DNA of 64,000 bases from the NCBI RefSeq assembly GCF_034932105.1, contig NZ_JAYGIG010000002.1, positions 62,001 to 126,000 of the forward strand. The letters run 5' to 3'. Positions 8,672 through 16,752 of the stretch are shown piece after piece. Each line of letters begins with the position of its first letter. The first letter of the stretch is position 1. The notes under the pieces are model-generated. The model was not told the origin of the DNA. It searched no databases and worked only from the letters and a program-made list of their open reading frames with translations. This DNA comes from Leptothoe sp034932105. GTDB lineage: Bacteria > Cyanobacteriota > Cyanobacteriia > Phormidesmidales > Phormidesmidaceae. A program made the position numbers and the translations under genes.

Positions 8672-8803
8672 TCAGTTTTTGGGTAGCTCAATCACGATAG
8701 TGCGGGTATTGTCTTTCTTTTCCTTTTTCTTGGGCTTAGTAGTTGAAGCTTCTGAAACCACGAAGAAGATGAAGCAAACTAGAAAGAAGGGTAGAAAAGG
8801 CAT
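8672..8803 (-). CDS. Small membrane protein, 43 residues
   Basis: ATG at 8803 with GGAG about 8 bases upstream. The first 17 residues are very hydrophobic (MPFLPFFLVCFIFFVV), then a lysine-rich run (KPKKKEKK) and a short tail ending IVIELPKN. This is the shape of a one-helix membrane protein with a cytoplasmic basic tail. It lies 69 bp upstream of the 41-residue gene on the same strand and the two could share a transcript. No known family is recognised. Translation is inferred from the ribosome site and sensible composition only. Confidence 0.45.
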   Translation of the reverse strand: MPFLPFFLVCFIFFVVSEASTTKPKKKEKKDNTRTIVIELPKN

Positions 8804-9142
8804 TTCACGAGCTCCAAGGGAAGAGAGTAGTATGAAACAGAGAAATGACAACTAAACACTGTCTGCCGGTAGGCGCTCCAGATGAAACTCAGCTAAACCA
8901 CATAAAAAATTCAGCTGATTCACTGTTTCCTTACCCAACAATCACAGAATAGCGAAGGCTTCCTAGCAATACAATTTCCTTTTCTGTAGATCCGTGATCT
9001 CTTTTGTTTAGGTCGTTGCTATCTTCTCTGCAAAGGCCTTGCTACTTTTGTACAAAGTTAGGCAACTTTTACTAAAAAACGCCGTGATTCCAAGGGGAAT
9101 CACGGCGTATGTGTGATTTAAATCATTTCCACTCAGGCAATA
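8804..9142. other. Intergenic region between small minus-strand genes
   Basis: About 340 bases without a convincing gene. It holds the strong hairpin at 9079-9108, listed separately. The rest (8804-9078) may carry a promoter for the small genes at 8803 and 8602, but no clear -10/-35 pair could be fixed. Confidence 0.5.
9079..9108 (-). terminator. Strong Rho-independent terminator
   Basis: ACGCCGTGATTCC (9079-9091) and GGAATCACGGCGT (9096-9108) form a perfect 13-bp stem with loop AAGG. On the minus strand the stem is followed by TTTTTT-rich sequence. It lies 35 bases after the stop of the small secreted frame ending at 9143, so it should end the response regulator / CHASE2 kinase / peptide transcript. 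Confidence 0.85.
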
Positions 9143-9310
9143 TCAACGAGTAGAGTTGCTTGTCCTACCAGTGGTCCGATTAGGATCCGCTGGTGGTGGT
9201 TCAAACGTCGCATTGGCAGCACTGCCGATCATAGAAATAATAGGTAGTGAAATTAATGCAGCTATCACTAAATTTAGCCATAGTTGCTTTGTCCCTTGTA
9301 ATGTTGCTAT
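9143..9310 (-). CDS. Putative secreted small protein (55 residues) with ATA in start position
   Basis: A perfect AGGAGG lies 8 bases before an ATA codon at 9310, exactly where a start should be. From there the frame codes a basic N terminus, a hydrophobic core (LWLNLVIAALISLPIISMIG), a possible AxA cleavage site (SAANA) and a short mature part beginning TFEPPPADPNRTTGRTSNST. The mature part recalls the N-terminal FxPP pattern of cyanobacterial DUF928 proteins, from memory only. The only in-frame normal start upstream, GTG, overlaps the spacing and touches the ribosome site. Either ATA is used, or an ATG was lost by one base change and the gene is dead. It follows the kinase gene by 153 bp and has its own terminator. 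Confidence 0.5.
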   Translation of the reverse strand: MATLQGTKQLWLNLVIAALISLPIISMIGSAANATFEPPPADPNRTTGRTSNSTR

Positions 9311-9463
9311 GTTAATCACCTCCTTTTTTTGCTATCAAGTGACCCTAATTAATACCCATTTCCTAGCAATTAATCAGGGTTAAAATACAAGAATAAATAT
9401 ATTTCTTTTAGTTCCCACTCAAGGCCTGAATTCAAAATTTTATTATGTTCATTTTCAGCCATC

Positions 9464-11416
9464 TTAAGTGGACATGGGGAACGTTAATTGACACAATAAT
9501 CCCTTAGGTTTGTTGGGTCTACGTATAAATTTTCCTCGGGTTAGTTTTTCTATTTCTCTACCTATGCGCGTACCTTCTCCAGTCTCTGTTTCATGGTTAA
9601 TCAAACCAGGACCATTGTCAGCCACAGTCAACTCATAGTGATCATTTTTGATTTTCCCAGTTACCACCAATCGTGTAGCCCCAGAAGCATGTTTTCCAAC
9701 ATTTCCTAGGGCTTCTTCTAGAAATCTACATAGTTTACGTTTGACTTCAATGGTGAGCATTTCCGAGTCAATGGGATCAAATGCAATGATTGTGAATTTA
9801 AGCTTTGAAAACCCGAGCAAAGGTCGCGATAGCATAGCATCATAAACCTCTTGAAATAGTTCTTGAAGAGGAATATCCAAACCAAACTTAGTGCCGGCAT
9901 AGCTAACATCAAGGCTATCTTTTTGCTCAGTAGCATCCTGTTTAATAGAGTCACCGATGTAACGAATTTCGCGGTTCAAATCTTCTAGGCTAAGACAAAT
10001 ATCGGACAGTCCAATTGTTTCGTCACGGGTTTGTCTCAACAGGTTGGCTAGGGTTTGCAAAGGCCCGTTATGGATGGAGTCAAATACATTTTCAATGGTT
10101 CTATGACGCTCCAAGGAAAGCTTTTCAGATAGGTGACGTTCCTTTTCAAGAGCAACATTTCGCTGCTCGATCAATCCAGTCCAACGCCGCTCATTCTGGG
10201 CATAGTTGATGTAAATAAGACCATTGGCAATGACTGATGCAAGGGTGGCCGCTATGGGTAACCAGAGACCTATTTGCAGTAATAGAATGTAACTCAGTAA
10301 AATACTTGAAATTGTAATAATCGATAATCGAGCAAAGCCACTGATGACGTCCTTTGAAAATCTACTGGCGGCAATACTCAGGGTTGAGAAAGATAATAAG
10401 AATAAATATTGTGCTGCCAGATTTGTCCAGATCAACGGTTGTTTATGTTCTATCGCTTTAATCAGATGACTGATGATGTGAGATTGAACCTCAACACCGC
10501 TCACTAATTGGGAATTATCGAAGACACTATTAAAGATGGTCAGAGGGGTCTTGAATTCCTTAGGAGAACCTACCAGACTGACTATAACAACCCGATCCTT
10601 GATCAGCTGATCTGACTGGCCTTGAGCGTTAACTAAATCAGCCGCACTAATAACGTCAAAAGGTTCTACTTGTCCTGGATAGTTAATCAGAGTCTGGATA
10701 TCAAATATTTCATCGCTACCATATCCATATTCAGGTTTAATTCTGGGGATCTCAACCTCACCGAAACTCATAGTTTCTGGATCTTGAATCCCATTATCTA
10801 ATTCGATTGGTTTACCATCAGAATTAGTGCTCTTGAAGTAGCTTTGGACTACCTGAATGGCAAAGGAATTTTTATACTCTTCTACATTTTTATAAGCCCC
10901 TAAAAGGGCACGCCGGGCAGTACCATCTCGATCAATTACCAAGTCATTAAATCCAACCTGTTGTGCTATTTGGGTTGTGGATAGACCTGGCAGCGGCTCG
11001 GCTGGATTCGCTAGAATGGCCTCAACTGTAATTAGGTTTGGGTGATTGCTGATAGTAGGTAACAGTTGGTCTGTAAACTCTCCCGTAATTCGGTAAGACA
11101 CAATATCTGTGCCCACTACGGCAGGATCACTTTTGAAAATGTTGTCTAAGATTTGTGCCAATGAACTGGCATCAATGGTGTAACCTTTCTCTTCAGACCC
11201 TGTAGCGTAGCTGGGGCCAATCTCAACGATGGTGATGGGTTTGTCAGGTGTTTCAAAGGATGGGTGAGTGGCAAATTGACGATCTAGGGCCATGAGTTCT
11301 AGGACATGAAATGCCCCTAAGGAACGGGCTCCTAAAATCGATGCAACGATGCCAAACCCCCAAAGACCAGTTTTGAGTCTCTCTAAGAGTTTTTCCCAGC
11401 GGCGTTGCTCCTCCAT
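9464..11416 (-). CDS. CHASE2-domain sensor histidine kinase
   Basis: 650 residues. A membrane segment near residues 18-36 is followed by an extracytoplasmic CHASE2 domain (about 40-345, with AIDRQF-like start LMALDRQFATHPSFE and GRDGTARRALLG-type region), then three membrane helices (about 335-420), a dimerisation helix with SIHNGPLQTLANLL (His449, the expected phosphorylated residue, HisKA_3-like), and an HATPase domain with EEALGNVGKHA and VADNGPGL. It is expected to sense an unknown periplasmic signal and phosphorylate the regulator encoded just upstream; their stop and start codons overlap by one base (TAATG). Confidence 0.9.
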   Translation of the reverse strand: MEEQRRWEKLLERLKTGLWGFGIVASILGARSLGAFHVLELMALDRQFATHPSFETPDKPITIVEIGPSYATGSEEKGYTIDASSLAQILDNIFKSDPAVVGTDIVSYRITGEFTDQLLPTISNHPNLITVEAILANPAEPLPGLSTTQIAQQVGFNDLVIDRDGTARRALLGAYKNVEEYKNSFAIQVVQSYFKSTNSDGKPIELDNGIQDPETMSFGEVEIPRIKPEYGYGSDEIFDIQTLINYPGQVEPFDVISAADLVNAQGQSDQLIKDRVVIVSLVGSPKEFKTPLTIFNSVFDNSQLVSGVEVQSHIISHLIKAIEHKQPLIWTNLAAQYLFLLSFSTLSIAASRFSKDVISGFARLSIITISSILLSYILLLQIGLWLPIAATLASVIANGLIYINYAQNERRWTGLIEQRNVALEKERHLSEKLSLERHRTIENVFDSIHNGPLQTLANLLRQTRDETIGLSDICLSLEDLNREIRYIGDSIKQDATEQKDSLDVSYAGTKFGLDIPLQELFQEVYDAMLSRPLLGFSKLKFTIIAFDPIDSEMLTIEVKRKLCRFLEEALGNVGKHASGATRLVVTGKIKNDHYELTVADNGPGLINHETETGEGTRIGREIEKLTRGKFIRRPNKPKGLLCQLTFPMST

Positions 11417-12105
11417 TAGTCCAGTAGCCCTCGCTCACGGGCGCGGATCTCGGTGAGGCTGCGGAGGTTTTTGCCTTCTTTTTTATCTACTTCAGGGTCT
11501 ATTTCTAGAACATCGTAGAGTTTGTTCCAATAGTGACGAATGGTACTGGGCTGTACATTTAACTCTTGGGCAATGGCTTTGTCCTGGAGTCCTTCATGGA
11601 AGGCGAAGGTTAACACATCTAACCACTCGGGTTTGAGTTCGATGCCAGCCTGGAGCGTTTGGATCCCTCTGGTGTGGCTAAACCCTTTCAGAGCACCGTC
11701 AATGCGCTGAAAAATGTCTTGGCTGGACATACTTTTATCGACAATGGTAAAGCCGCCCTGGTGGCTGTCGATTTCTGAGCGGACCCTGACCAAAGCTTTA
11801 ATGTAGGTACTTTGTACGGCGATATTTTGATTGGGGTAGTGTTTCATCACCTTCCTCAGCAGTTCGATGCCGGTTTCCACTTTGGCGTCTTGTTGATAAG
11901 CCTCAGGGATGGAGAGGTCTAGAATCGCCAAACTAAGGTGATGATTGGCCAGTTGCTCTAGGGCTTCCTGAGCTGTTTTGGCGGTGACGATTTCGTAGGT
12001 GGGGTAATGCTCACGCAGAATACCGATGGTGCCGCTCAGGACAACCTGGTGATCATCAACAATCAGGATTTTGCCGGTGGATGCTTCTTTGGTGGTGGGG
12101 CCCAT
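11416..12105 (-). CDS. NarL/LuxR-type response regulator
   Basis: 229 residues. The receiver domain spans about 12-135: acidic pair Asp17/Asp18 (ILIVDDHQ), phosphoacceptor Asp63 (LAILDLSIPE) and a lysine in FTIVDKSMS. The C-terminal half contains a LuxR-like helix-turn-helix: DVLTFAFHEGLQDKAIAQEL then NVQPSTIRHYWNKLYDVL. It is the first gene of the operon and overlaps the CHASE2 kinase by one base, so they form a cognate pair. Its targets are unknown; the small downstream genes are natural candidates. Confidence 0.92.
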   Translation of the reverse strand: MGPTTKEASTGKILIVDDHQVVLSGTIGILREHYPTYEIVTAKTAQEALEQLANHHLSLAILDLSIPEAYQQDAKVETGIELLRKVMKHYPNQNIAVQSTYIKALVRVRSEIDSHQGGFTIVDKSMSSQDIFQRIDGALKGFSHTRGIQTLQAGIELKPEWLDVLTFAFHEGLQDKAIAQELNVQPSTIRHYWNKLYDVLEIDPEVDKKEGKNLRSLTEIRARERGLLD

Positions 12106-12762
12106 GGTTCATGTTCACTATTTATGGCTGCTGTTGATGCTAAAGCGTTAACGGCCATCGGTTGCCCCCAACTTTTGACCGGTCAATGTGGATGAGACGG
12201 CTCAAGCTGGATCAGAATCTCGTTGACATCGAATACAAAGCGCTTAAAAGTTTAAGTGCCTTATTTAGCGATGTTTATACTGTAATTTTTGATACGTATT
12301 TTCAACAATAATCAAAGCCTGCAAATAGTTTCATGAAAAATGCGATCGCACTTGTAGAAAACTACAAAGACAGCAGACATTACGAATCTTGAAGCGGTTG
12401 GGTCGGGCTACGGTTGAAATGGCTACCCGATGCTCACCATCTGTTTCGGGAGATCACCCCACAACACATCATTTTGTCCGTCTCTATCCCGAGCCTAAGG
12501 CAATTTCTGCAATTCACCTGAGACCTTAGAGGCTAGCAATTTCTCAGCCTCCTAGTGTAGGTGGACAAATCTGGTAAATCAAACGGTCTACTGCACAGCT
12601 TCCATGAAAGTTATAGATGGATTTAATCGATTTTATTTAGCAATCTAGGGCAATATCAAAGGATCAATCCTATCCAGATTTGCACCTATGGTTTTCGTCG
12701 GAAAAAGCTTAAGGGTTTAACCTGGATGTGATTGAAGCATCATCTACCCTTTCAGGGGCTCC
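12106..12762. other. Intergenic region between divergent regulator genes
   Basis: 657 bases that should hold the promoters of the response regulator (minus) and the LysR gene (plus). One HIP1 octamer GCGATCGC is at about 12343. No open frame has a good start and ribosome site. A stretch at about 12390-12520 reads open on the plus strand without recognisable similarity. Confidence 0.6.
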
Positions 12763-13686
12763 ATGGCTGAGAGCAATCCCAATCGACTTAAACTTTCCCA
12801 ACTGCGGGCACTGGTAGCGATCGCAAAGACGGGCACCTTTAGCGATGCCGCCTTGCAGCTAGACCTGTCACAGTCGGCTGTGAGCCATGCGATCGCAACC
12901 CTAGAAACCGAACTGGGAGTCATCCTGCTCAACCGAGGCCGCCAGGGTGCCGTGCTCACCCCCGTAGGAACAAACATCACCGCAGAAGCCGAACTAGTGC
13001 TGGAGCGACTAGACAAAATTTGTCAACAGGCCCAGCTATCCAAAGGACTTCAGTCGGGCCAAGTACGTCTGGGGGGCTTTCGCAGTGTGGCCACCCACAT
13101 TTTGCCAGCAGTGATTGAACGATTCCGCCAACAGTACCCCGGCATCAGCGTCACCATCGAAGAATTCAGCCACTATCACCGGGTGGAAGATAACCTGCGC
13201 CAGGGCCGCATCGACATCGGCTTTAGCTATTTGCCCGCAGTTCCAGAGTTTGAAGCCTGGGAGTTACTGCGGGATGAATATATCGTCCTGCTCCCCCCCA
13301 CCGACCACCCTATAAATGTGCACCTAACCTGGCAGCAACTGTGTAGCTATCCCCTGATCCAAACCCCACCTGGCGATGGCTGTCGTTACAACGTTGAACA
13401 ATATTTAGCTCGCCATAATCAGAACATCAAGTTTGCCTACGATGTCCGAGAGGACTCCACCATCGTCAGCATGGTGCGACGGGGGCTAGGGGCGGCCATC
13501 ATCGCTCGCCTGGCCGCTGAACCCATTCCCGAAGATGTGATTGTGGCACAACTCCCAGAACCCTTTGAGCGGGTCATTGGGGTGGTGACCCTGGCGGAGG
13601 CCCTGCAGCCTCCCTCTGTCTTTGCTTTTTTAGACACCATTAAAGCTGTCTGGGGAGGCAAGCCCAGCGAAGCGAAAGCTGCCTAG
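12763..13686 (+). CDS. LysR-type transcriptional regulator
   Basis: 307 residues. Residues 9-68 are the winged helix-turn-helix: LSQLRALVAIAKTGTFSDAA, then LSQSAVSHAIATLETELG and LLNRGRQGAVLTPVG. The remainder is the periplasmic-binding-like effector domain (QVRLGGFRSVATHILP, DIGFSYLPA, VREDSTIVSMVRRGLGAAI). Such regulators bind a small co-inducer; the effector cannot be read. No divergent metabolic target sits next to it, since the neighbour upstream is a two-component operon and downstream is a rhomboid gene. Start ATG at 12763 agrees with the usual length. Confidence 0.93.
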   Translation: MAESNPNRLKLSQLRALVAIAKTGTFSDAALQLDLSQSAVSHAIATLETELGVILLNRGRQGAVLTPVGTNITAEAELVLERLDKICQQAQLSKGLQSGQVRLGGFRSVATHILPAVIERFRQQYPGISVTIEEFSHYHRVEDNLRQGRIDIGFSYLPAVPEFEAWELLRDEYIVLLPPTDHPINVHLTWQQLCSYPLIQTPPGDGCRYNVEQYLARHNQNIKFAYDVREDSTIVSMVRRGLGAAIIARLAAEPIPEDVIVAQLPEPFERVIGVVTLAEALQPPSVFAFLDTIKAVWGGKPSEAKAA

Positions 13687-13726
13687 GCGTGGGTTGTTCC
13701 AGGCTCACCATGGCAACACCCCAGAC

Positions 13727-13761
13727 TAAAACTTAAAACTTAAAATTCAAAACTCAAAATT
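13727..13761. repeat. Heptanucleotide tandem repeat, 5 copies (STRR-type)
   Basis: Five consecutive 7-mers of the form YAAAAYT (TAAAACT, TAAAACT, TAAAATT, CAAAACT, CAAAATT), partly followed by a sixth. Short tandem heptamers are known as STRR sequences in cyanobacteria. It sits between the LysR and rhomboid genes. Confidence 0.8.
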
Positions 13762-13811
13762 CAAACCCCATCACCGACAATGTTGGAGTAGACAGCCTAT
13801 AAACCTTTTCT

Positions 13812-14534
13812 GTGGTTCCCTTAAACGACAATAACCCCACCCGCACCAGGCCCTATGTGGTGTTTGTGCTGATCGCTCTCAATTTGGCGATTTTCCTGTA
13901 CGAACTATCGCTCCAGGGCATGGGGGAAGACGCCCTCAATCAGTTTTTTCAAGTGTGGGCCATTGTCCCAGCAGAACTGACGGATAGTTTTGGTGGACGG
14001 GCCTTAAATCCTATCGGCGAGTGGTTTACCCTGATTAGCTCCCAGTTTCTCCACGGCGGGTTTGCCCACCTGGGGGGCAACATGCTCTACCTATGGGTTT
14101 TTGGCAATAACATTGAAGACCAGTTGGGGCACCGGCGGTTTATTGTGTTTTACCTGGCCTGTGGAGCATTGGCGGGGCTAGCCCAGTGGATATTTGCCCC
14201 CAGTTCTGCGGTGCCGACGTTGGGGGCCAGCGGTGCGATCGCAGGCATCATGGGAGCCTACATTATTCGCTTTCCCAAGGCCCAGATTCTCACCCTATTA
14301 CCCCTGTTCATCATCTTCACCACCATTCGAGTACCCGCCATCTTTTTCCTCGGCTGGTGGTTTGTACAACAGGCCTTTTACGGTTTTGCCAGTTTAGGAG
14401 CCAATGCCGACATGGGGGCAGGCGGTGTCGCCTACTGGGCCCACGCGGGCGGGTTTGTTTTTGGCGTGGTCCTCGGTCCTCTGCTAGGTCTATTCCCTAA
14501 GGGAGAAGGCCCTTTCAACCAAGGGCGTCGTTAA
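13812..14534 (+). CDS. Rhomboid family intramembrane serine protease
   Basis: 240 residues starting with GTG at 13812; the first residues VPLNDNNPTRTRPYV agree with the usual rhomboid N terminus. About six membrane helices are visible. The active site serine is in PTLGASGAIAGIMGAYI and the histidine in YWAHAGGFVFG; the HGGFAHLGGNMLYLWVFG segment holds the conserved L1 loop and helix 2. Rhomboids cut within membrane helices of other proteins. Substrates are unknown; the neighbours give no operon link. Confidence 0.92.
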   Translation: MVPLNDNNPTRTRPYVVFVLIALNLAIFLYELSLQGMGEDALNQFFQVWAIVPAELTDSFGGRALNPIGEWFTLISSQFLHGGFAHLGGNMLYLWVFGNNIEDQLGHRRFIVFYLACGALAGLAQWIFAPSSAVPTLGASGAIAGIMGAYIIRFPKAQILTLLPLFIIFTTIRVPAIFFLGWWFVQQAFYGFASLGANADMGAGGVAYWAHAGGFVFGVVLGPLLGLFPKGEGPFNQGRR

Positions 14535-14580
14535 AAGTTAACACCCTGACTGGGCAAGCAAACACCCCTACATCAACCAA

Positions 14581-15309
14581 CTACAGCTCCGGTTGCCCAA
14601 AGTTAGGCACCTCAAACCCATCCTCGGAGAGGGCCGTTACAGAGACAGTATCTCCCGTAGACGTCACCGGCGGACCCACCCGAAACGGATACTCCACACT
14701 AATTTCCTCAGGCTTACTGATACCTTCATAGGTTGTCGTCACCCCTTCCACCAAAATTGTTAGGATATAGGGCACCTCAAGCACCCCATAGGCAGTCTCC
14801 GCAGCGGCAGCATCGCTAATGGCCAGCGCTTCTAAGGTGCAGGGAATCGCAAAGTTAACATAGGCAACATAGTCTCCACCCGGGGCTCCCCCCGTGGGCC
14901 AAAAAATATTCTCCACCGGTGAAAACGCCTGGGTTTCACAAAAGCCATTGGCATCCACATCCAGCTTTCCACCCGAGGGAGATGTGGGGGAAGCAAAATC
15001 AATCGCGTTACCGGTGGGATCAAACACAAGTAAATCTAAATCATCCTCGGTGTTCCAACGCAATGTGACCTGAACATCCCCCGTTTGTAAGACAGGTTCA
15101 ACCTGAATCCGCCTCTGCCTCGGCGCAGTACACAGGGCCCCCAAATCATAAAGCTGCCCATTTTCATCTTCGGCATAGCAGCCGCTATGGGACGTTTGCC
15201 CTAGGGCCGTAGATACCCCCACCCCACCCCAGGCACCTAGCCCCACGAGCAAGGCTAGTCCTCCCAATCCAGGAACATTCAAGCTGATATGTCTCATAAC
15301 CCACCGCAT
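14581..15309 (-). CDS. Secreted DUF2135/YfaP-like protein
   Basis: 242 residues from the ATG at 15309; an ATG at 15297 is also possible, while the longer frame to 15387 has no signal-like start. The N terminus has a signal peptide (LGGLALLVGLGAWGGVGVST then ALGQ). The domain QVTLRWNTEDDLDLLVFDPTG with DFASPTSPSGG and GDYVAYVNFA resembles YfaP/DUF2135 domains, which hold a beta sandwich with an acidic W-x-D-xx-DLDL motif. Four cysteines may pair in disulfides outside the cytoplasm. Function unknown. It is transcribed opposite to the SPFH gene upstream. Confidence 0.65.
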   Translation of the reverse strand: MRWVMRHISLNVPGLGGLALLVGLGAWGGVGVSTALGQTSHSGCYAEDENGQLYDLGALCTAPRQRRIQVEPVLQTGDVQVTLRWNTEDDLDLLVFDPTGNAIDFASPTSPSGGKLDVDANGFCETQAFSPVENIFWPTGGAPGGDYVAYVNFAIPCTLEALAISDAAAAETAYGVLEVPYILTILVEGVTTTYEGISKPEEISVEYPFRVGPPVTSTGDTVSVTALSEDGFEVPNFGQPEL

Positions 15310-15472
15310 GATTTTTTTCTGACCTAAAGATTGCCATAGACAGTGGTCTGGCAAGAACCGGCAATACCCGCAGGTAGAGTATCCCAATTTCCTTAACGTA
15401 CGCTAGACAGAAACTCAATAGATGTGTTATCCATGAGCACATTCATCCATTGCGCTAGCGCTCCGGTTCCCC

Positions 15473-16291
15473 ATGGGCTCTTCTATTCTCGCTATCCTCT
15501 CATTAATCGTTATAGGCTACTCAGTTGGTTCGGTCAGGATCGTTAAGGAAGGTAATGCAGCATTAATAGAACGATTGGGCCGTTACCGTGCCACCCTAGA
15601 GCCAGGGGTGAATTTCATTGTGCCCCTGTTAGATTCCTTAGTAATTGAAGATACGCTAAGGGAACAAATTTTAGACAGTGAACCCAGAAGTGCCACCACT
15701 CGAGATAATGTCAATGTCGAAGTAGACGCCGTTATTTACTGGCGTATTTTGGATCTTGAAAAAACCTACTACTCCATTGAAGATGTCGAAACCGCCATCC
15801 AGGAGTTAGTGATCACCACCCTTCGATCTGAAATCGGTAAAATGGAACTCCAGGAGACATTCTCCTCCAGGGAAACCATCAATAAGGCCCTGTTAGATGT
15901 ATTGGATGAAGCCACCGAACCCTGGGGTGTAAAAGTTAATCGCGTAGAAGTTCAAGAAATTAAGATTCCCACCGAAGTAGAGGAATCCATGCGACTGGAG
16001 CAAGCGGCAGAAATTGCTAAACGGGCGGCCATTACCAAAGCCGAAGGCCTGAAAGAAGCTGCCATCCTTGAGGCGGAAGGCAATGTTCAGTCCATGAGGC
16101 TAATTTCCCAAGCCTTTGATGGCCAGCTCAGCCAGAGCGAAATCATGAAGTTTTTAATTGCCCAACGCTATGTGGATGCAAACCAGAAGTTGGGCGAAAG
16201 CGAGAACTCAAAAGTGCTCTTTATGGACCCTCGGGCGTTGACAGAAGGCATAGTAGACCTAATGAGTGACAGCCCAGATGTAAATAATTAG
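15473..16291 (+). CDS. SPFH/band-7 (stomatin-like) membrane protein
   Basis: 272 residues. One N-terminal membrane anchor (residues 3-22), then the SPFH domain (about 25-190): VRIVKEGNAALIERLGRYRA, LEPGVNFIVPLLD, ITTLRSEIGKMELQETFSSR, then a helical tail with KRAAITKAEGLKEAAILEAEG. These proteins form large membrane scaffolds and are often partnered with NfeD proteins; none is adjacent. The stop codon overlaps the first base of a MITE-like repeat, so the repeat inserted at or very near the end of the gene, or supplied the stop. Confidence 0.92.
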   Translation: MGSSILAILSLIVIGYSVGSVRIVKEGNAALIERLGRYRATLEPGVNFIVPLLDSLVIEDTLREQILDSEPRSATTRDNVNVEVDAVIYWRILDLEKTYYSIEDVETAIQELVITTLRSEIGKMELQETFSSRETINKALLDVLDEATEPWGVKVNRVEVQEIKIPTEVEESMRLEQAAEIAKRAAITKAEGLKEAAILEAEGNVQSMRLISQAFDGQLSQSEIMKFLIAQRYVDANQKLGESENSKVLFMDPRALTEGIVDLMSDSPDVNN

Positions 16292-16427
16292 GGTATCAAC
16301 TTAAGCCGGAAAATCCTGACTAGGTGGGGAATCAGGGGCCAGAAGCCGAAAGCCAGTGAGGCCCTGATTCATGACTCCTGACTTCTGCATACTATCTCGG
16401 GAAAACGTCCCGCTTTGAGTTGGTACC
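16292..16427. repeat. MITE-like dispersed repeat, copy 1
   Basis: About 136 bases. Its left end reads GGTATCAACTTAAGCCGG and its right end CGCTTTGAGTTGGTACC, so the ends are imperfect inverted repeats. A second copy is at 63473-63616 in the same orientation, sharing long blocks (AACTTAAGCCGGAAAATCCT and GGGAAAACGTCCCGCTTTGA). No open reading frame is inside. See the second copy. Confidence 0.75.
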
Positions 16428-16752
16428 CAATCATTAAGGAAATAATTAAGGTCAATTAAATCGAATTTATCGGGGAGCATGTCATCCCCTGAAGGAAGAA
16501 TAAACAGCCTTGATTTCTTGTGCTTTGTCAGGCATGAGTTTCCGAGTTCTATTTAACTCTGGTCCGAGAATGACGTGCTCCCATTTATCGTCATCCGCCA
16601 GAAGCTTAAGTCTTTGTCGGGAAAACCTAATGCCTTCTTTCGGAGGTGGTTAAGTAATGTGCTGGGACTTTACCTAGAGCGGCTAGGATATTTAGCCTCT
16701 AAGATTTAGCCTCTAAGATATAGACTCGCCTTGCTTTCTATCGCCCTTACCC
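16428..16752. other. Intergenic region before rlmN, with possible remnant
   Basis: About 325 bases. A minus-strand stretch of about 50 codons (16480-16640) is open but has no start codon near its beginning, and could be a gene remnant (coding LADDDKWEHVILGPELNR). No family is recognised. A tandem duplication is described separately. Confidence 0.35.
16690..16717. repeat. Two-copy 14-bp tandem duplication upstream of rlmN
   Basis: ATTTAGCCTCTAAG occurs twice in perfect direct tandem (16690-16703 and 16704-16717), ending 35 bases before the rlmN start codon. It may affect the rlmN leader or promoter, which is inference. Confidence 0.8.

Noticed and set aside
9156..9383. 75-codon plus-strand frame opposite the small secreted frame
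   Set aside because: No ribosome site, and the minus strand has a strong Shine-Dalgarno, signal peptide and terminator.
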